DNA from: Mollicutes bacterium
Lineage (GTDB): Bacteria; Bacillota_I; Bacilli_A; RF39; UBA660
NCBI GenBank assembly: GCA_003566505.1
Contig: PXDA01000036.1
Coordinates: 1-22,462 of the forward strand
DNA length: 22,462 nucleotides
Direction: 5' to 3'
Shown: piece by piece, positions 21,795-22,462 of the stretch
How positions within the stretch are numbered: the stretch's first letter is position 1
Layout of the letters: every line of letters begins with the position of its first letter
Notes under the pieces: model-generated
What the model was told of the DNA's origin: nothing
The model's database searches: none
Seen by the model: the letters and a program-made list of their open reading frames with translations, nothing else
Position numbers and translations under genes: made by a program

Positions 21795-22340
21795 ATGAAA
21801 AAGGAAGAAAAAGCAGAATTTTATTATTTAGTAAATGAAATAATAAGACATGAAGAGTTTCAAAAAAGAAAAAATTATCAGCATCATGATGAAAGTGTTT
21901 ATTACCATTGTTATCAAGTAGCAAAAATAACTTTTCGTGTGAGTCGTAAATTAGGATTAGATTATCAAAACGCCACTATTGGTGCCCTTTTGCATGATTT
22001 TTATTATGAAGATTGGCAAAAAAATAAAAAACGAAAACCAATTTGGCAACTACATGGTTTTGTGCATGCTGCTGAGGCGAAAGAAAACGCCCGGCGAAAT
22101 TTTCCGCAATATTTTAATCCCAAAGTAGCTAACATTATTGAAAGACATATGTTTCCACTTACAATAAAACCACCAATATATTTAGAAAGTTGGTTAGTTT
22201 GTTTTATCGATAAGTATGTTTCTTTAACTATTTTTAAAAATCCTCGTAAATTACCTCAATATATTGGTTTAAAGGAGGTTGGTTCCAATGACAAAAACAA
22301 TTGCCGGCATCGCAACGGCACTCGGCGTTGGCGCAATTAG
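21795..22340 (+). CDS. HD-domain phosphohydrolase-like protein of unknown substrate
   Basis: Belongs to the HD metal-dependent phosphohydrolase superfamily. Metal ligands are recognisable: H38 (YYHCYQVA), H67-D68 (GALLHDFYY), H87 and H91 (LHGFVHAAEA), H118 (IERHMFPL) and D139 (CFIDKYVS). No signal peptide or membrane span. The substrate cannot be read from the sequence. The C-terminal end is odd: the frame continues 53 bases into mnmE, giving a polar tail (NCRHRNGTRRWRN) that looks like an out-of-frame reading. The neighbouring frame has a TAA at 22270-22272, right at the mnmE ribosome site, so a late frameshift is possible. Confidence 0.82.
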   Translation: MKKEEKAEFYYLVNEIIRHEEFQKRKNYQHHDESVYYHCYQVAKITFRVSRKLGLDYQNATIGALLHDFYYEDWQKNKKRKPIWQLHGFVHAAEAKENARRNFPQYFNPKVANIIERHMFPLTIKPPIYLESWLVCFIDKYVSLTIFKNPRKLPQYIGLKEVGSNDKNNCRHRNGTRRWRN

Positions 22341-22462
22341 CATTATTCGTATTAGCGGACCAGAGGCTATTACAATTGCTAATAAAATTTTTGTCGGCGC
22401 TAATTTAAAAAAGGTTGATAGTCACACCATTCATTATGGCTTTATCAAAGATAATCAGGAAA
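22288..22462 (+). CDS. mnmE: tRNA modification GTPase MnmE, first 58 residues (runs off the window)
   Basis: With MnmG it forms the carboxymethylaminomethyl group on wobble uridine 34. The start MTKTIAGIATALGVGAISII and the following RISGPEA are the conserved N-terminal, folate-binding domain signature of MnmE (T-I-A-A-IAT-GxGAI-IRISG). AAAGGAGG lies 9 bases before the ATG, inside the end of the HD-domain frame. The GTPase domain is outside the window. Location near rpmH-rnpA-yidC-jag matches the usual origin order. Confidence 0.95.
   Translation, partial: MTKTIAGIATALGVGAISIIRISGPEAITIANKIFVGANLKKVDSHTIHYGFIKDNQE

Noticed and set aside
1..22462. Mycoplasma-type genetic code (UGA as tryptophan)
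   Set aside because: Genes such as dut and rnpA end at UGA, and tryptophans checked are UGG, so code 11 fits throughout.

Overview
The window is the chromosomal replication-origin region of a low-GC, AT-rich Gram-positive relative (Bacilli/Mollicutes side of the Firmicutes). It uses the standard bacterial code: UGG is the tryptophan codon wherever I checked, and UGA ends several genes (for example dut and rnpA), which argues against the code-4 mycoplasmas. A short SRP RNA without an Alu domain, very compact operons, and no yabA, tmk or darA in their usual places suggest a reduced-genome lineage near Acholeplasmatales, Izemoplasmatales or Erysipelotrichia. The exact lineage cannot be fixed from this window.

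Layout, outward from the origin. oriC lies at about 19506-19746, between divergent dnaA (minus) and rpmH (plus). To the right, rpmH-rnpA-yidC-jag runs from a consensus promoter to a terminator. A separate promoter then drives an HD-domain protein and mnmE, which runs off the window. To the left, on the minus strand, come dnaA, dnaN, a ComK-family regulator, recF-gyrB-gyrA, a cluster of ParB-type parS palindromes, the SRP RNA, tadA, then dnaX-ybaB-recR-holB-ricT-yabB-rsmI-pth. Convergent to pth is a CBS/DRTGG-type manganese pyrophosphatase (plus strand), the only protein gene here facing an incoming fork. Beyond it lie an unrecognised small gene, a T-box leader, and a dut-metG pair cut by the window start.

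The genes serve replication initiation (dnaA, oriC), the clamp and clamp loader (dnaN, dnaX, holB), supercoiling (gyrA/gyrB), repair (recF, recR), segregation (parS), and tRNA or ribosome maturation and membrane insertion (rnpA, tadA, rsmI, pth, SRP RNA, yidC, jag, mnmE). Points of most interest: comK sits where Bacillus has yaaA, between dnaN and recF. Three parS-like sites are packed in 66 bp, one inside the gyrA coding end. DnaA boxes follow TTTTNCACW rather than TTATCCACA, alongside a changed DnaA signature loop. A T-box places dut and metG under tRNA control. The encoded L34 is shortened, and GyrA has valine at the main quinolone-contact position.
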